This document shows, in pieces, positions 15,431 to 24,544 of a stretch of DNA of 64,000 bases. The position numbers and the translations under genes are program-made. The number at the start of each line of letters is the position of its first letter. The first letter of the stretch is position 1. The notes beneath the pieces are model-generated. The model saw only the letters and a list, made by a program, of their open reading frames with translations. It did no database searches and was not told the DNA's origin. This stretch comes from Verrucomicrobiota bacterium (lineage in GTDB: Bacteria > Verrucomicrobiota > Verrucomicrobiia > Limisphaerales > UBA1319), in the NCBI GenBank assembly GCA_022711435.1, contig JAKLFB010000002.1, positions 1 through 64,000 on the forward strand. Reading direction: 5' to 3'.

Positions 15431-15806
15431 GCCCCGCGCGGTGTTGGACAGTTCGGCCGTCGTTTCGGCCATCGGCTGGCGTGGCGTGGCGAGGCGGGTG
15501 TTGTTGCTTCTCGCGGCGGGCGGGTTCCAGTCTTTTCGGATCCCTTTTCTCACGGAGGAATGGGCTGACGTGGTGGAACGAGTGGCCCTGGAAGAGCCGC
15601 GATGGAAGAAACCGAACTGGGCCAACTGGCTGTTGTGGCTGAAAACGGCCTCCAAGCTGGTGGACGATGTTCCGGTTCGCCCCACGTCGCGCGATCCGAA
15701 TAACGATCCGGTCATCATGGCTGCCGTCGCGGCGCGAGCCTCCTTCGTCGTCACCAAACTCCCCGGGCGCAAGGAGGCCGCCCCCTCGCCTCACGCCTTG
15801 GCCTGA
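15423..15806 (+). CDS. PIN-family toxin, probably truncated at the C-terminus
   Basis: A 127-aa protein from GTG 15423. KPRAVLDSSAVVSAIGWRGV and ARRVLLLLAAGGF match the N-terminus of the COG1569 PIN toxin family, and RDPNNDPVIMAAVAARASFV VTK the conserved DPxDDPV region. In the family the DSN-type first acidic motif is DTN; here DSS keeps the aspartate. After VVTK the usual T-x-D-x-D(L) acidic motif is replaced by LPGRKEAAPSPHALA, so the C-terminus seems exchanged or lost. It overlaps the UspA gene tail-to-tail by 16 bases. Activity is doubtful. Confidence 0.6.
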   Translation: MHKPRAVLDSSAVVSAIGWRGVARRVLLLLAAGGFQSFRIPFLTEEWADVVERVALEEPRWKKPNWANWLLWLKTASKLVDDVPVRPTSRDPNNDPVIMAAVAARASFVVTKLPGRKEAAPSPHALA

Positions 15807-16288
15807 TCCAGGCTGCGCTGCTGGTAGCTCAACGGGATCACCAGGACGGCGCACTCGGCCCCGCGCGCCACCTGCTCGACCACGTTGCCGAACAGCGCCT
15901 TCCGCAGCCGGCCGCGCCCCTGACGCCCCAGAACGATCAGGTCCACCGACTTCTCCCGGGCGAACTCGAGGATCTTGAGGTAGTCGCGCCCGACGCGGAA
16001 CTCGACCTGGAACTCGACACCCGCAGGCACTCGGGGCCGATACGCCTCGTTGACCCGAGCATCGAGCGCTTGGCGCGCCTGCTGGTCCACGTTGTCCACC
16101 TCGTAAATGTAAGTGCGCCAGAACTGCGCGTCGCTCTCCGGGATGACATGCAACAGATAGAGCAGGCAGCCCGGACGGCGCACCGCGGCATCCACGGCAA
16201 AATGGAACGCGAAGTCGGCGTTCGCCGAGAAGTCGGTGCAGCAGAGGATGCGTTGGTAGGTGCCCGCTCGTGTTTGGCCGCCGTTCAT
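15791..16288 (-). CDS. Universal stress protein (UspA family)
   Basis: A 165-aa protein from ATG 16288. The Rossmann-like start YQRILCCTDFSANADFAFHF and the nucleotide-binding loop VLGRQGRGRLRKALFGNVVE (G-x2-G-x9-G pattern) are typical of ATP-binding Usp proteins, ending with AVLVIP. It is the last gene of the TRAP operon, 32 bases after the large permease. Known TRAP operons, such as the ectoine transporter TeaABC with TeaD, also carry a Usp that tunes transport, so a regulatory role here is a fair inference. Confidence 0.85.
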   Translation of the reverse strand: MNGGQTRAGTYQRILCCTDFSANADFAFHFAVDAAVRRPGCLLYLLHVIPESDAQFWRTYIYEVDNVDQQARQALDARVNEAYRPRVPAGVEFQVEFRVGRDYLKILEFAREKSVDLIVLGRQGRGRLRKALFGNVVEQVARGAECAVLVIPLSYQQRSLDQAKA

Positions 16289-16320
16289 ATTCGCCTCGCG
16301 CTCCAGAGCGTCTTGTTCTC

Positions 16321-17622
16321 TCAATCCAGCAACCCCGGCAGAAACAAGACCATGCCGGGAAACAGAATCATCAGGGATACCGCCACCACCAAGGCCCACA
16401 GGAACGGCAGCGCGCCCTTGAACACCCCTTGCAGGGGCACGTCCCGCGCGATCCCGCTGACCACGTACACGTTCACCCCGACCGGCGGCGTGATCACTCC
16501 CATCTGCGTCACCACCACGATCATGACACCAAACCAGATCGGATGGTAGCCCAGCTCGAGCACGACCGGATAGAAGATGGGCACGGTTAAGAACACCAGC
16601 GCCAGGGCGTCCACGAAGCAGCCCGCCACCAGGTAGAACAGCACCATCAGCCCCATGATGCACGCCGCGGGGAGCGGCAGGCCCGCCAGCCATCGGGCCA
16701 GCGCCGCCGGCAACCCGCTCACTCCCAGGAAATGGCCGAAGATGATCGCTCCCGCCACGATGACCATGACCATGCACGACGTGCGGACCGTCTCGAGCAG
16801 GGACTGGTGGAGCATCTTCCAGGTCAGCCGGCCTCTGTACCCGGCGATGGCCAGGCTGCCCGCCGCTCCGATCGCCGCCGCCTCGGTTGGCGTGAACACG
16901 CCTAGAAACATCCCGCCCATGACCAGCGCGAACAGCAGCACGGTGTCGGACACCCCCCCCAGCGACCGCCACTTGTCGGCCCAGCTCGTGGGGGGCCCCG
17001 CCGGCCCCAGCTCCGGATCCCGCCGGCACATCCAGTAGATCGTCAGACAAAACAGCACCGCGATCATCAGCCCCGGCACGATCCCCGATATGAACAGCTT
17101 GCCGATGGATTGCTCGGTCAGGATCGCATACACGATGAACACGATGCTGGGCGGGATCAGCATCGCCAGGCTGCCTCCCGCCGCCACGGTCCCGCAACCG
17201 AACTCGGGCTGGTACCGATACCGCCGCATCTCCGGCAGCGCCACCGAGGCCATCGTCGCGGCCGTCGCCGGACCGGATCCGCAGATCGCCCCGAACGCGG
17301 TGCAGGCGCCCACGGTGGCCATGGCCAGCCCGCCGGGCAGCGGCCCCAGCCAGTGATAGGCCGCCTGAAACAGGTTCCGGCTGATCCCGGCATGGAATGA
17401 CACCTGGCCCATGAGCACGAACAGCGGGATCACGGTGAGGCTGTAGTTCGAGAAGGTGTCGTACAGATCGATCGTGATCAGGCTCAGCGCTGCGCCGGGC
17501 GTCACCACCAGCGCGAACCCTGCGAATCCCACGATCGCCATCGCAAACGCCACCGGCATGCTGCTGACCAGCAGCACGCAGAGCAGCAGGCACCCCACCA
17601 ATCCCACCTGAAGCTCGGTCAT
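16321..17622 (-). CDS. dctM: TRAP transporter large permease (DctM)
   Basis: A 433-aa membrane protein with about 11-12 hydrophobic segments. Typical DctM features are the early TVIPLFVLMGQ, the conserved GSGPATAATMASVALPEM, LIPPSIVFIVYAILTEQSIG, FTPTEAAAIGAAGSL and VITPPVGVNVYVVSGI. It forms the ion-coupled channel of a TRAP uptake system and would use a sodium or proton gradient to import a small organic anion. Start is ATG 17622, overlapping the DctQ stop as ATGA. Length is normal. Confidence 0.92.
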   Translation of the reverse strand: MTELQVGLVGCLLLCVLLVSSMPVAFAMAIVGFAGFALVVTPGAALSLITIDLYDTFSNYSLTVIPLFVLMGQVSFHAGISRNLFQAAYHWLGPLPGGLAMATVGACTAFGAICGSGPATAATMASVALPEMRRYRYQPEFGCGTVAAGGSLAMLIPPSIVFIVYAILTEQSIGKLFISGIVPGLMIAVLFCLTIYWMCRRDPELGPAGPPTSWADKWRSLGGVSDTVLLFALVMGGMFLGVFTPTEAAAIGAAGSLAIAGYRGRLTWKMLHQSLLETVRTSCMVMVIVAGAIIFGHFLGVSGLPAALARWLAGLPLPAACIMGLMVLFYLVAGCFVDALALVFLTVPIFYPVVLELGYHPIWFGVMIVVVTQMGVITPPVGVNVYVVSGIARDVPLQGVFKGALPFLWALVVAVSLMILFPGMVLFLPGLLD

Positions 17623-18146
17623 GGCTTGATCATCTCCCGACCCGGATTCCACAGGTGATGCCACGTCACCAGCACCACCAGCGCGCATGCCACCGCGACG
17701 GGATACGCCACCCAGAACTCCGGCACCTTCAGCGTTGGCGTCACCTGCCCCTTAACCCTCAGCATCCCTGCGTAGCGCCACCCCTGCCACGTGAACGCCG
17801 AGAAGAGGGCGATGATCAGCAGGCGGATCGTTGTGTCCAACACCCACCGGCCCCGGCCCCCCAGCTTGTGAAACAGGAGCTCGACCGCCACGTGCCCCTT
17901 GACCGCAGTGGTGTATGGGAGGGCGCACGCCAGCGCCAGCGTGCCCGCGATGTTCACCACGTCATAGGCGCCCTTCAACGGCGCCCGGAACAGCCGCAGC
18001 ACGACGTCCACGAACGTGACACCGATCATGACCAGGACTGCACATCCTGCGGCGACTGCCAGCGCGATCACCACTGCTTTGAGCGCCAGGGAATAGGCCA
18101 CGGACACTCGAGCCCATGCGCCTGCCGCCGCCATGTCCTGGCTCAT
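17619..18146 (-). CDS. dctQ: TRAP transporter small permease (DctQ)
   Basis: A 175-aa protein with four predicted membrane segments, the DctQ pattern: [40 protein letters not shown], then the [16 protein letters not shown] motif, and two later segments. It pairs with DctM in the membrane. Start at ATG 18146 overlaps the DctP stop (ATGA), and its own stop overlaps the DctM start, so the three genes are translationally coupled. Confidence 0.9.
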   Translation of the reverse strand: MSQDMAAAGAWARVSVAYSLALKAVVIALAVAAGCAVLVMIGVTFVDVVLRLFRAPLKGAYDVVNIAGTLALACALPYTTAVKGHVAVELLFHKLGGRGRWVLDTTIRLLIIALFSAFTWQGWRYAGMLRVKGQVTPTLKVPEFWVAYPVAVACALVVLVTWHHLWNPGREMIKP

Positions 18147-19228
18147 GGCTTCGCGGCCGGCTTGGAGGCCACCGTCACCAGCGCCTGGATGTCCTTGAGC
18201 AGCTCGTCGCCCGGCAATCCCTTGCTCTTGGCGGCGGCCAGATACTCGTCGATGACCGGCTTGACCTTCTCTTTCCATCGGGCCTGCTCGGCTTCCGGCA
18301 GGGTGAACGCCTCCCGCTTCAGCTCCTGGATGAACGCCAGCCCTTCGGCGTCGGCCTGGTCCCAGGCAGCGCCATGCTTGGGCACCCACTCGCTGCTGAC
18401 GGCGGTGAACACCTCCTGGATGTCGGCCGGCAGCCGCTGCCAGGACGCCTTGTTCATCACCACGAACATCGCCGTCGTGTACCCCACCGCCGTGCTGTCC
18501 GTGACGTATTGGATCACCTCGCCCTGTTTCCAGCCCTTGAGGGTTTCCATCGGGCACAAGGTCCCCTCGACCACGCCCTTCTGCAGGGCCTCGTAAGTCT
18601 CGGGCTGGCTCATCGCCACGGCCAGCCCGCCCAGGCTTTCGACGATCTTGGTCGACAACCCGGTCGTCCGAACCTTGAGCCCTTTGAGGTCCTCGATGTT
18701 CCGCACCGGCTTGCGCGTCGCCAGGATGCCGGGCCCATGTGCATGCACATACAGCACCTGCACGTCCCCCACCTCCGCCGGCTTGTATTTTCGCGTCAGC
18801 TCGTTCGCCACCCGGGTCGCCACGGCCCCGCTCGGATAGCCCAGCGGCAGGTCCAATCCCTCGAGCAATGGAAACCGCCCCCGCGTGTAGGCGAAGCAGC
18901 TCATCCCCAGATCCGATATGCCGTTGACGACGCCCTCGTAGCATTGCGGCGCCTTGGTGAGAGCGCCGCCCGGATGGATCGTGATCTGCACCCGGTTCTG
19001 GGTCCGCTTCTCGATCTCGCGGGCCCATTCATCTGCCAGCTTGCACTGGATGTGCGTGGGCGGGAAAAACACGCTGTAGGAGAGCTTGATGGCCGCCGGC
19101 GCGGCCGTCTGGCCTCCGGGCGCCGTGCCGGGGCCGGATGTTTGCTCCTTGCAGCCTGTCAGCCCGGCCGCCAGGGCCACAGCCGCCAGCATCGATCCTA
19201 TCGATTCTCGTCGGATTGTCGTCTTCAT
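18143..19228 (-). CDS. dctP: TRAP transporter substrate-binding lipoprotein (DctP)
   Basis: A 361-aa protein from ATG 19228. The start gives a lipoprotein signal ([20 protein letters not shown] ending LTGC), so the binding protein is anchored rather than free. DctP features follow: [39 protein letters not shown], the conserved arginine region [10 protein letters not shown] and [20 protein letters not shown]. The family binds carboxylates such as C4-dicarboxylates or uronates through that arginine. It is first in the operon. In this polysaccharide-degrading setting a sugar acid is a reasonable guess for the ligand, but the sequence does not settle it. Confidence 0.9.
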   Translation of the reverse strand: MKTTIRRESIGSMLAAVALAAGLTGCKEQTSGPGTAPGGQTAAPAAIKLSYSVFFPPTHIQCKLADEWAREIEKRTQNRVQITIHPGGALTKAPQCYEGVVNGISDLGMSCFAYTRGRFPLLEGLDLPLGYPSGAVATRVANELTRKYKPAEVGDVQVLYVHAHGPGILATRKPVRNIEDLKGLKVRTTGLSTKIVESLGGLAVAMSQPETYEALQKGVVEGTLCPMETLKGWKQGEVIQYVTDSTAVGYTTAMFVVMNKASWQRLPADIQEVFTAVSSEWVPKHGAAWDQADAEGLAFIQELKREAFTLPEAEQARWKEKVKPVIDEYLAAAKSKGLPGDELLKDIQALVTVASKPAAKP

Positions 19229-19381
19229 CGTCTGCCTCACAGGTTGTCCTGGGCGCCCGGAAAACACGATCCCCGCCAGGGGTGCGCCGTATTCGGGCTC
19301 TTTGTAGCCCACTTCGCCCGGAAAATGCAACCGCCAATCCCCGGATTTCCGGATTGGCAGACCGGCGGTTCCCCGGAATAG

Positions 19382-21232
19382 TTGGGCGATCATTCGATTA
19401 TGGGCGATCCACGCACACAGAAGTACGACGAAAGCCAGATCCAAACCCTGTCTTCGATCGAGCATATCCGCCTGCGCACAGGCATGTACATCGGCCGGAT
19501 CGGGGATGGCACCCATTACGAGGATGGCGCCTACATCCTCCTCAAGGAGATCATCGACAACGCCGTCGATGAATTCATCATGGGCTGCGGCAAGGAGATC
19601 CAGATCCAGATCGACAGCTCACGCATCACGGTCCGCGATTTCGGCCGGGGCATCCCGCTGGGCAAGGTTGTCGACTGCGTTTCCCGGATCAACACGGGCG
19701 CCAAATACAACGACGCTGTGTTCCAGTTCAGCGTCGGCCTCAACGGCGTGGGCACCAAGGCCGTCAACGCCCTGTCGCGCGAGTTTCTGGTCCGCAGCCA
19801 TCGCGGCGGCCAGTTCGTCGAGGCGCTCTTCCGCCAGGGCCGGCTCCGGCATGAAAAGCGCGGCGCAGATCCCGCCGCGCCCGATGGCACCCTCATCCAG
19901 TTCGAGCCGGACCCGGAGGTCTTTCCGAAGTTCGAGTTCCGCCCCGAGCTGGTGGAGAGGCGTCTCCGCCATTACTCCTATCTCAACACCGGCCTGCGTC
20001 TGGTCTGCAACGGCAAGGTCTATCTTTCTCGGCTCGGCCTGCTGGACCTGGTCATGGAGGACCTTGCCACCGAAGGCGGCGACCCCCTCTATCCTCCCCT
20101 CCACTACACCTCGCGCACGCTCGAGTTCTGCTTCACCCACAGCCTCAACCGGTCGGGCGAAACCTGCTTCTCGTTTGTGAACGGCCAGTTCACCGCCGAC
20201 GGCGGCACCCACCTCAGCGCCTTCCGCGAAGGGCTCCTCAAGGCCATCAACGAACACTCTCAAGGCAAGTTCGAAGGCGACGACGTCCGCGAAGGCCTCG
20301 TCGGCGCCGTCGCCATCCGCCTCCGCGAACCCGTCTTCGAGTCCCAAACCAAAAACAAGCTCGGCAACACTGAGATCCGCACCGACCTCGTCAACCAGGT
20401 CCGCACCGAGCTCCTCCGTTTCCTCCACGCCCACCGCGACATCGCCGCCCAGATCGTCGCCCGCGTCGAGGACACCCGGCAGCTCCGCAAGGAGCTCCTC
20501 CAGGTCAGAAAGCTCGCCCGCGAACGCGCCAAGGCCATCTCCCTCCGGATCCCCCAGCTCAAAGACTGCAAACAGCACTTCGACGCCAAACGCGGCCGCG
20601 GCCAGGGCACCATGCTCTTCATCTGCGAAGGCCAGTCCGCCGCCGGCTCGATCACCAGCTGCCGCGACGTCGATTCCCAGGCCGTGTTCGTCCTCAAGGG
20701 AAAACCCCTCAACGTCTGGGATCTCCCCCGCGACATCATGTATAAAAACGATGAGCTCTATCACCTCATGCAGAGCCTCAACCTCGAATCCAGCATCGCC
20801 GGGCTCCGCTATGAAAAGGTCATCCTCGCCACCGACGCCGATGTCGATGGCCTCCACATCCGCAACCTGATGATCGCCTACTTCTTCCGGTTCTTCGACG
20901 CGCTCGTCCGCGAGGGCCATCTCTTTATCCTCGATACCCCCCTCTTCCGCGTCCGCAACAAGCACCAGACCATCTACTGCTACTCCGAAGCCGAACGCAA
21001 CCAGGCCACCCAGACCCTCGGCGGCTCGCCCGAGATCACCCGCTTCAAAGGCTTGGGAGAGATCTCGCCCGCCGAGTTCAAACAGTTCATCGGCCCGGAC
21101 ATGCGCCTCAGCCAGGTCGAGTTCGCCCCCAGGCCCGAGGCCGCCGGCATCCTCGGCTTCTACCTCGGCAAGAACACCCCCGAGCGCAAAACCTACATCA
21201 TGAACCACCTCGTCGTCCCCGCCTTGGACTGA
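19382..21232 (+). CDS. parE: Type IIA topoisomerase ATPase subunit (ParE/GyrB-like)
   Basis: A 616-aa protein; an alternative ATG at 19400 would remove six residues. GHKL ATPase motifs are present: [39 protein letters not shown]. Then the transducer region with [12 protein letters not shown], and the Toprim domain with EGQSAAGSI (about 417) and the metal site [15 protein letters not shown] (about 482-496), ending in the usual TRFKGLGEI block. It would drive ATP-dependent strand passage together with a ParC/GyrA partner. The length (about 616 aa) suits ParE rather than long GyrB proteins. No A subunit follows, which is unusual because parE and parC are commonly neighbours. It is divergent from the TRAP operon. 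Confidence 0.9.
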   Translation: MGDHSIMGDPRTQKYDESQIQTLSSIEHIRLRTGMYIGRIGDGTHYEDGAYILLKEIIDNAVDEFIMGCGKEIQIQIDSSRITVRDFGRGIPLGKVVDCVSRINTGAKYNDAVFQFSVGLNGVGTKAVNALSREFLVRSHRGGQFVEALFRQGRLRHEKRGADPAAPDGTLIQFEPDPEVFPKFEFRPELVERRLRHYSYLNTGLRLVCNGKVYLSRLGLLDLVMEDLATEGGDPLYPPLHYTSRTLEFCFTHSLNRSGETCFSFVNGQFTADGGTHLSAFREGLLKAINEHSQGKFEGDDVREGLVGAVAIRLREPVFESQTKNKLGNTEIRTDLVNQVRTELLRFLHAHRDIAAQIVARVEDTRQLRKELLQVRKLARERAKAISLRIPQLKDCKQHFDAKRGRGQGTMLFICEGQSAAGSITSCRDVDSQAVFVLKGKPLNVWDLPRDIMYKNDELYHLMQSLNLESSIAGLRYEKVILATDADVDGLHIRNLMIAYFFRFFDALVREGHLFILDTPLFRVRNKHQTIYCYSEAERNQATQTLGGSPEITRFKGLGEISPAEFKQFIGPDMRLSQVEFAPRPEAAGILGFYLGKNTPERKTYIMNHLVVPALD

Positions 21233-21369
21233 CCGGCGCCGCGCCCGGCGAGCCAGCGAGCGTGCGCGCCGGCTCGAGCGCGGAATCGCGCGGTCAGGAA
21301 AGGATTGTCGGCCGGCTGGCCCGCACCTACACTTGCGCCATTGCACTGGATCCTGCCGCTCACTCAACA

Positions 21370-22341
21370 ATGCCCGCCATGAAATCCCCCATCAATCGCC
21401 GATCATTTCTGCGGCTCTCCGCCGCCGCCTCTGCCGCGCCAGCCGCATTCGTCCTGGCTCCCGGGCTCGTCCGGGGTCAGGTCCAGAGCGTGCCCGAAGC
21501 GGACCAGCTCACGGAGTATCAGATCGGCCCGCACATCTGGCTGCGATGGAACAACGCCCCCCTCGCCAGCTACCGGGCCCACCCCACCCAGAAATATCCC
21601 TACTTCTATCCGGTGGCCGGACCGGTGTCCGGACTGCCGCTCACCTCCGAGTCGTCGCTGCCATGGCCGCATCACCGTTCCCTCTTTTTCGGATGCGACC
21701 GCGTCAACAGCGGCAACTACTGGCAGGAGACTCTCGAGCGCGGCCAGGTCCTCTCGCGGGGTCCGCGCGTCGCCGAGGCCGCCAAGCGCACCGCCGCAAT
21801 TCTGGACGAGTGCGACTGGCGCCAGCCCGGCCAAGCCGTCCAAATGACCGACCGGCGCAGGTTCACCGTGACGATACGGGGGCCGCGGCTCTGGCTGCTC
21901 GACGCCGATATCGATTGGCGGGCCGAGGTCGATGTCGCGATCCAGAAGAGCAACCATGCCCTGTTCGCCCTTCGAGCGGCATCCGACATCACCCCCTGGG
22001 GAGGCGGCCAGCTCATCTCCAGCGCGGGCAAGACGGGCGAGAAGGAGACCTTCGGCCAGCCAGCCAAGTGGTGCGCCTTTTTCGGCAAGCGCACCCGGGC
22101 CGCCAACCAACCGGTCGAGGGCATCGCGCTCATGGATCATCCCCAAAACCCATGGGCGCCGTGCCCGTGGTTCACCCGGGATTACGGTTTCATCTCACCG
22201 ATGCCGTTCAACTGGATCACGGAGCCGTGGCGGATGGCGGCCGGCCAGTCCGTGCGGCTTCGCTACCGATTGGCCATGTTTGCAGGCGATCCCGCAGAGG
22301 CCGGCCTCGATCAGCTCTACGCGGATTGGATCCGAGGCTGA
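21370..22341 (+). CDS. TAT-exported PmoA-like (DUF6807) protein
   Basis: A 323-aa protein started at ATG 21370 or, three codons later, at 21379. The twin-arginine leader NRRSFLRLSAAASAAPAAFV is followed by the DUF6807/PmoA-like body: KYPYFYPVAGPVSGLPLTSE, WPHHRSLFFGCDRVNSGNYW, EGIALMDHPQNP and a final RLRYRLAMFAGDP. Such proteins are frequent in sugar-degradation regions of Verrucomicrobia and Planctomycetes; despite the Pfam name they are unlikely to be methane monooxygenases. The activity is unknown. TAT export suggests a cofactor or folding in the cytoplasm. Confidence 0.8.
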   Translation: MPAMKSPINRRSFLRLSAAASAAPAAFVLAPGLVRGQVQSVPEADQLTEYQIGPHIWLRWNNAPLASYRAHPTQKYPYFYPVAGPVSGLPLTSESSLPWPHHRSLFFGCDRVNSGNYWQETLERGQVLSRGPRVAEAAKRTAAILDECDWRQPGQAVQMTDRRRFTVTIRGPRLWLLDADIDWRAEVDVAIQKSNHALFALRAASDITPWGGGQLISSAGKTGEKETFGQPAKWCAFFGKRTRAANQPVEGIALMDHPQNPWAPCPWFTRDYGFISPMPFNWITEPWRMAAGQSVRLRYRLAMFAGDPAEAGLDQLYADWIRG

Positions 22342-22543
22342 GCTCGCAGGCCAAGTTGGGTGTCCCGCGTTTACGCAGCAAGAGGTAAGGCGTGCGCTCC
22401 GTCGCGCGCCGGGCGGTGAGTTTGCAGCCATCGATGAGGCGTCCACGGAGCGGCTGCCCTACCTTTCGGCTGTTGGCTTGCAGTGCAGATCCGATGGCTC
22501 TGCACTCTCGAGGCTCAAGCGTTGCAGGCTCCGTTGCAGACCC

Positions 22544-23530
22544 TTAACGCGCGCGGCGCCGGAACAAGAGGATGGCACCGCCGAGGATGCCCAGCGCGAT
22601 CGTGCTCGGCTCCGGGACAACGAACAGGAATTGGTCTGGCGTCAGCGCGGTGTCCGAAAGGCGCACCTCGTCGATGAAACCGTAGGCGCGATCGGCGTGT
22701 CCGCCGTTATACATGCCGCGGCCCACGGACCAGTTGCCGGCCGCCCAATCGCTGCCGCTGCCCACGCCGGTCGTCAGCGCCGTGTTGGCGCTGCCCTGAA
22801 GCGTCAAATCCGTCTGGGCAACCAGTTGATAGCCCGCGCCCGCCGCAATGTCAGAGAGGTAAAGCGACAGCATCGAGCCGTCGCTGGTCGCCGCCATGGC
22901 ATACCATTTTGCGGTCAATCCGTCCGGATCGCTGCTCCAATCGAATCCCTGGAATACCCCTTCAGCCGACACGGCAGTGTACTGATAGCCCATGACGTCC
23001 TGGAACGTGATGGCGACGCGATTGTTGGGCTGCATCTGAAAATAGAGCGCCGCCGCATTGCCATCGGCGCCGGGCTGGGTTCCTGCCCCTTTGCTGTCGC
23101 GCCCCACGATGGTCCGATAGCCGCCGTTCTCGGGTTTGAACGCCGCCTCGATGGTGAAGGCCGATGGGCTCCATGTGGCCAAGCTCTCGTTCCACATGCC
23201 CGGGTACCCGCCCGTGTTCTTCACGCTCAAGGTGTTGGCGGCGCCGGTTTGCGGGATCGCGGAGGAGGCGACATCCGCCCGGTAGCCGTAGCCGGCCCAG
23301 GCATCCCCTGACCACACGGAGAGGGCGTTGCCTTTGCCCGAGCTGTCGGCCACGTCGGCAGACCAGACGCCGTTGGCTCCGGAGACATGGGCCATCTGTG
23401 CAGTCGCCGAGCCATCCTCGAATCGCCAGTAGGCCATCGTGTCTGCCTGGGCGGGCAGGGCGCTGAGCATCAGCGAGCCGGCGAGGGACAGCGAATAAGC
23501 CGCCGCAAAAACCTTCTGGTTCATTTTCAT
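22544..23530 (-). CDS. PEP-CTERM LamG-domain surface protein
   Basis: A 328-aa protein from ATG 23530 (or 23524). It has a signal peptide (MKMNQKVFAAAYSLSLAGSL to PAQA), a single concanavalin/LamG fold (AYWRFEDGS, SAFTIEAAFKPEN, YGFIDEVRLSDTALTPDQFL) and a C-terminal PEP-CTERM tail: VPEPSTIALGILGG, a membrane segment, and RRRAR. PEP-CTERM proteins are cut and attached by an exosortase and often belong to extracellular polysaccharide. It is the only clear PEP-CTERM protein here. The 22342-22543 gap beside it shows nothing more. Confidence 0.9.
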   Translation of the reverse strand: MKMNQKVFAAAYSLSLAGSLMLSALPAQADTMAYWRFEDGSATAQMAHVSGANGVWSADVADSSGKGNALSVWSGDAWAGYGYRADVASSAIPQTGAANTLSVKNTGGYPGMWNESLATWSPSAFTIEAAFKPENGGYRTIVGRDSKGAGTQPGADGNAAALYFQMQPNNRVAITFQDVMGYQYTAVSAEGVFQGFDWSSDPDGLTAKWYAMAATSDGSMLSLYLSDIAAGAGYQLVAQTDLTLQGSANTALTTGVGSGSDWAAGNWSVGRGMYNGGHADRAYGFIDEVRLSDTALTPDQFLFVVPEPSTIALGILGGAILLFRRRAR

Positions 23531-23671
23531 TGTTTGCCTATTACACACAAATTAGCTTCCACCGCAAACCCGAGCGTTGCACGGATCCCCGTCTGGCTGC
23601 TCATAATGCGGATTGCCGATCGAGCAAGTCAATCCTTTACCGGCGTCGGATGGGCGGCTATCATCAGGCTC

Positions 23672-24283
23672 ATGAAGCCGGACTCGTGCCATGTCCGACG
23701 CGCGACCATCGAGGACCTGGATTCGCTGCGGTTGCTCTGGGCCGAGGAGCGCCTGCCAGTCGAGGACCTGGAGCGGCGGCTGAAAGAAATCCACGTGGCG
23801 GTGAACGAGGCCGGGGCTCTGCTGGGCGCCGTCGCCTTCGAGGTGGCCGGCGCGCATGGCCGGATTCACAGCGAGGCATTCTGGTTTCCGGAACACGAGG
23901 ACATGGTGCGCCCCATGCTCTGGGAGCATCTCCAGGTGCTGGCGCATAATTTCGGGCTCGAGCGGATGTGGACCGCGGAGGAGAGCCCGTTTTGGCGGCA
24001 CTACGTCGGATTCCGGGAGGCTATGACCGAGGATGCGGCGCATCTGCCGGCGCATTTCCAGGCGCATTCGGCCCGCCTCCACGTGTTGAGGCTCCGGGAC
24101 GCCAGTCATCTGGTGGAACAGGCCGAGGCGGAGCTCCGCGAACTGCAGGCGGCTCAGCAGCGGGAGACTGCCAGGCTGATGCGCCGGGCCCAGCTCCTGC
24201 GGATGCTGGCGCTGGCTGTGGCGATCCTGCTCTTCGGCCTGATGATCATGGCGGCAGTCTATGTCATCCGGCGGATTCGGTGA
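23672..24283 (+). CDS. GNAT-like protein with C-terminal membrane anchor
   Basis: A 203-aa protein from ATG 23672. The first 140 residues resemble an N-acetyltransferase of the GNAT fold (VRRATIEDLDSLRLLWAEER, ALLGAVAFEVAGAHGRIHSE, VGFREA), although the acetyl-CoA loop Q/R-x2-G-x-G/A is not clear. Then comes a coiled-coil-like helix (VEQAEAELRELQAAQQRETA) and one membrane helix (MLALAVAILLFGLMIMAAVY) with a basic end. A membrane-tethered GNAT-like protein is unusual. The enzyme's substrate is unknown. Confidence 0.65.
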   Translation: MKPDSCHVRRATIEDLDSLRLLWAEERLPVEDLERRLKEIHVAVNEAGALLGAVAFEVAGAHGRIHSEAFWFPEHEDMVRPMLWEHLQVLAHNFGLERMWTAEESPFWRHYVGFREAMTEDAAHLPAHFQAHSARLHVLRLRDASHLVEQAEAELRELQAAQQRETARLMRRAQLLRMLALAVAILLFGLMIMAAVYVIRRIR

Positions 24284-24303
24284 GCCGGCCGGCAAGCAGA
24301 TGC

Positions 24304-24537
24304 ATGGACCTCATCCACTGGGAGAAGACTTGGCACGTCGTGACGCCCGACGACCGCAGCGGCCCGCCCGAGACGCCATTCTGCGCGAGGAGCGGATATC
24401 TCGTTCGCGGCGGCTTGTGTGTCGGACTGGTGAAGGTCCTGCACGACAACCTCCGGGCCGAGGTCGTCCACGAAGGCTCGTTTGGGGTCGGGCACGCGCA
24501 ACTGCCCTGGAGAAGCGACGGCAAGACACAACGATGA
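24304..24537 (+). CDS. Small hypothetical protein
   Basis: A 77-aa frame from ATG 24304, 20 bases after the GNAT-like gene and ending 7 bases before the next start, so it fits in the same transcript. It starts MDLIHWEKTWHVVTPDDRSG and has the strand-like stretch LVRGGLCVGLVKVLHDNLRA. No signal peptide, membrane segment or motif is visible. Real coding is likely from the tight spacing but not proven. Confidence 0.5.
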   Translation: MDLIHWEKTWHVVTPDDRSGPPETPFCARSGYLVRGGLCVGLVKVLHDNLRAEVVHEGSFGVGHAQLPWRSDGKTQR

Positions 24538-24544
24538 GACTCTG

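Noticed and set aside
15791..17593. 600-codon minus-strand frame joining UspA to an upstream frame
   Set aside because: Only its last 165 codons are UspA. The upstream part is the wrong frame of DctM, so this is not a fusion protein.
17619..19028. 469-codon frame joining DctQ to an upstream frame
   Set aside because: The upstream portion is an out-of-frame reading of dctP; DctQ starts at 18146. It is not a fused P-Q protein.
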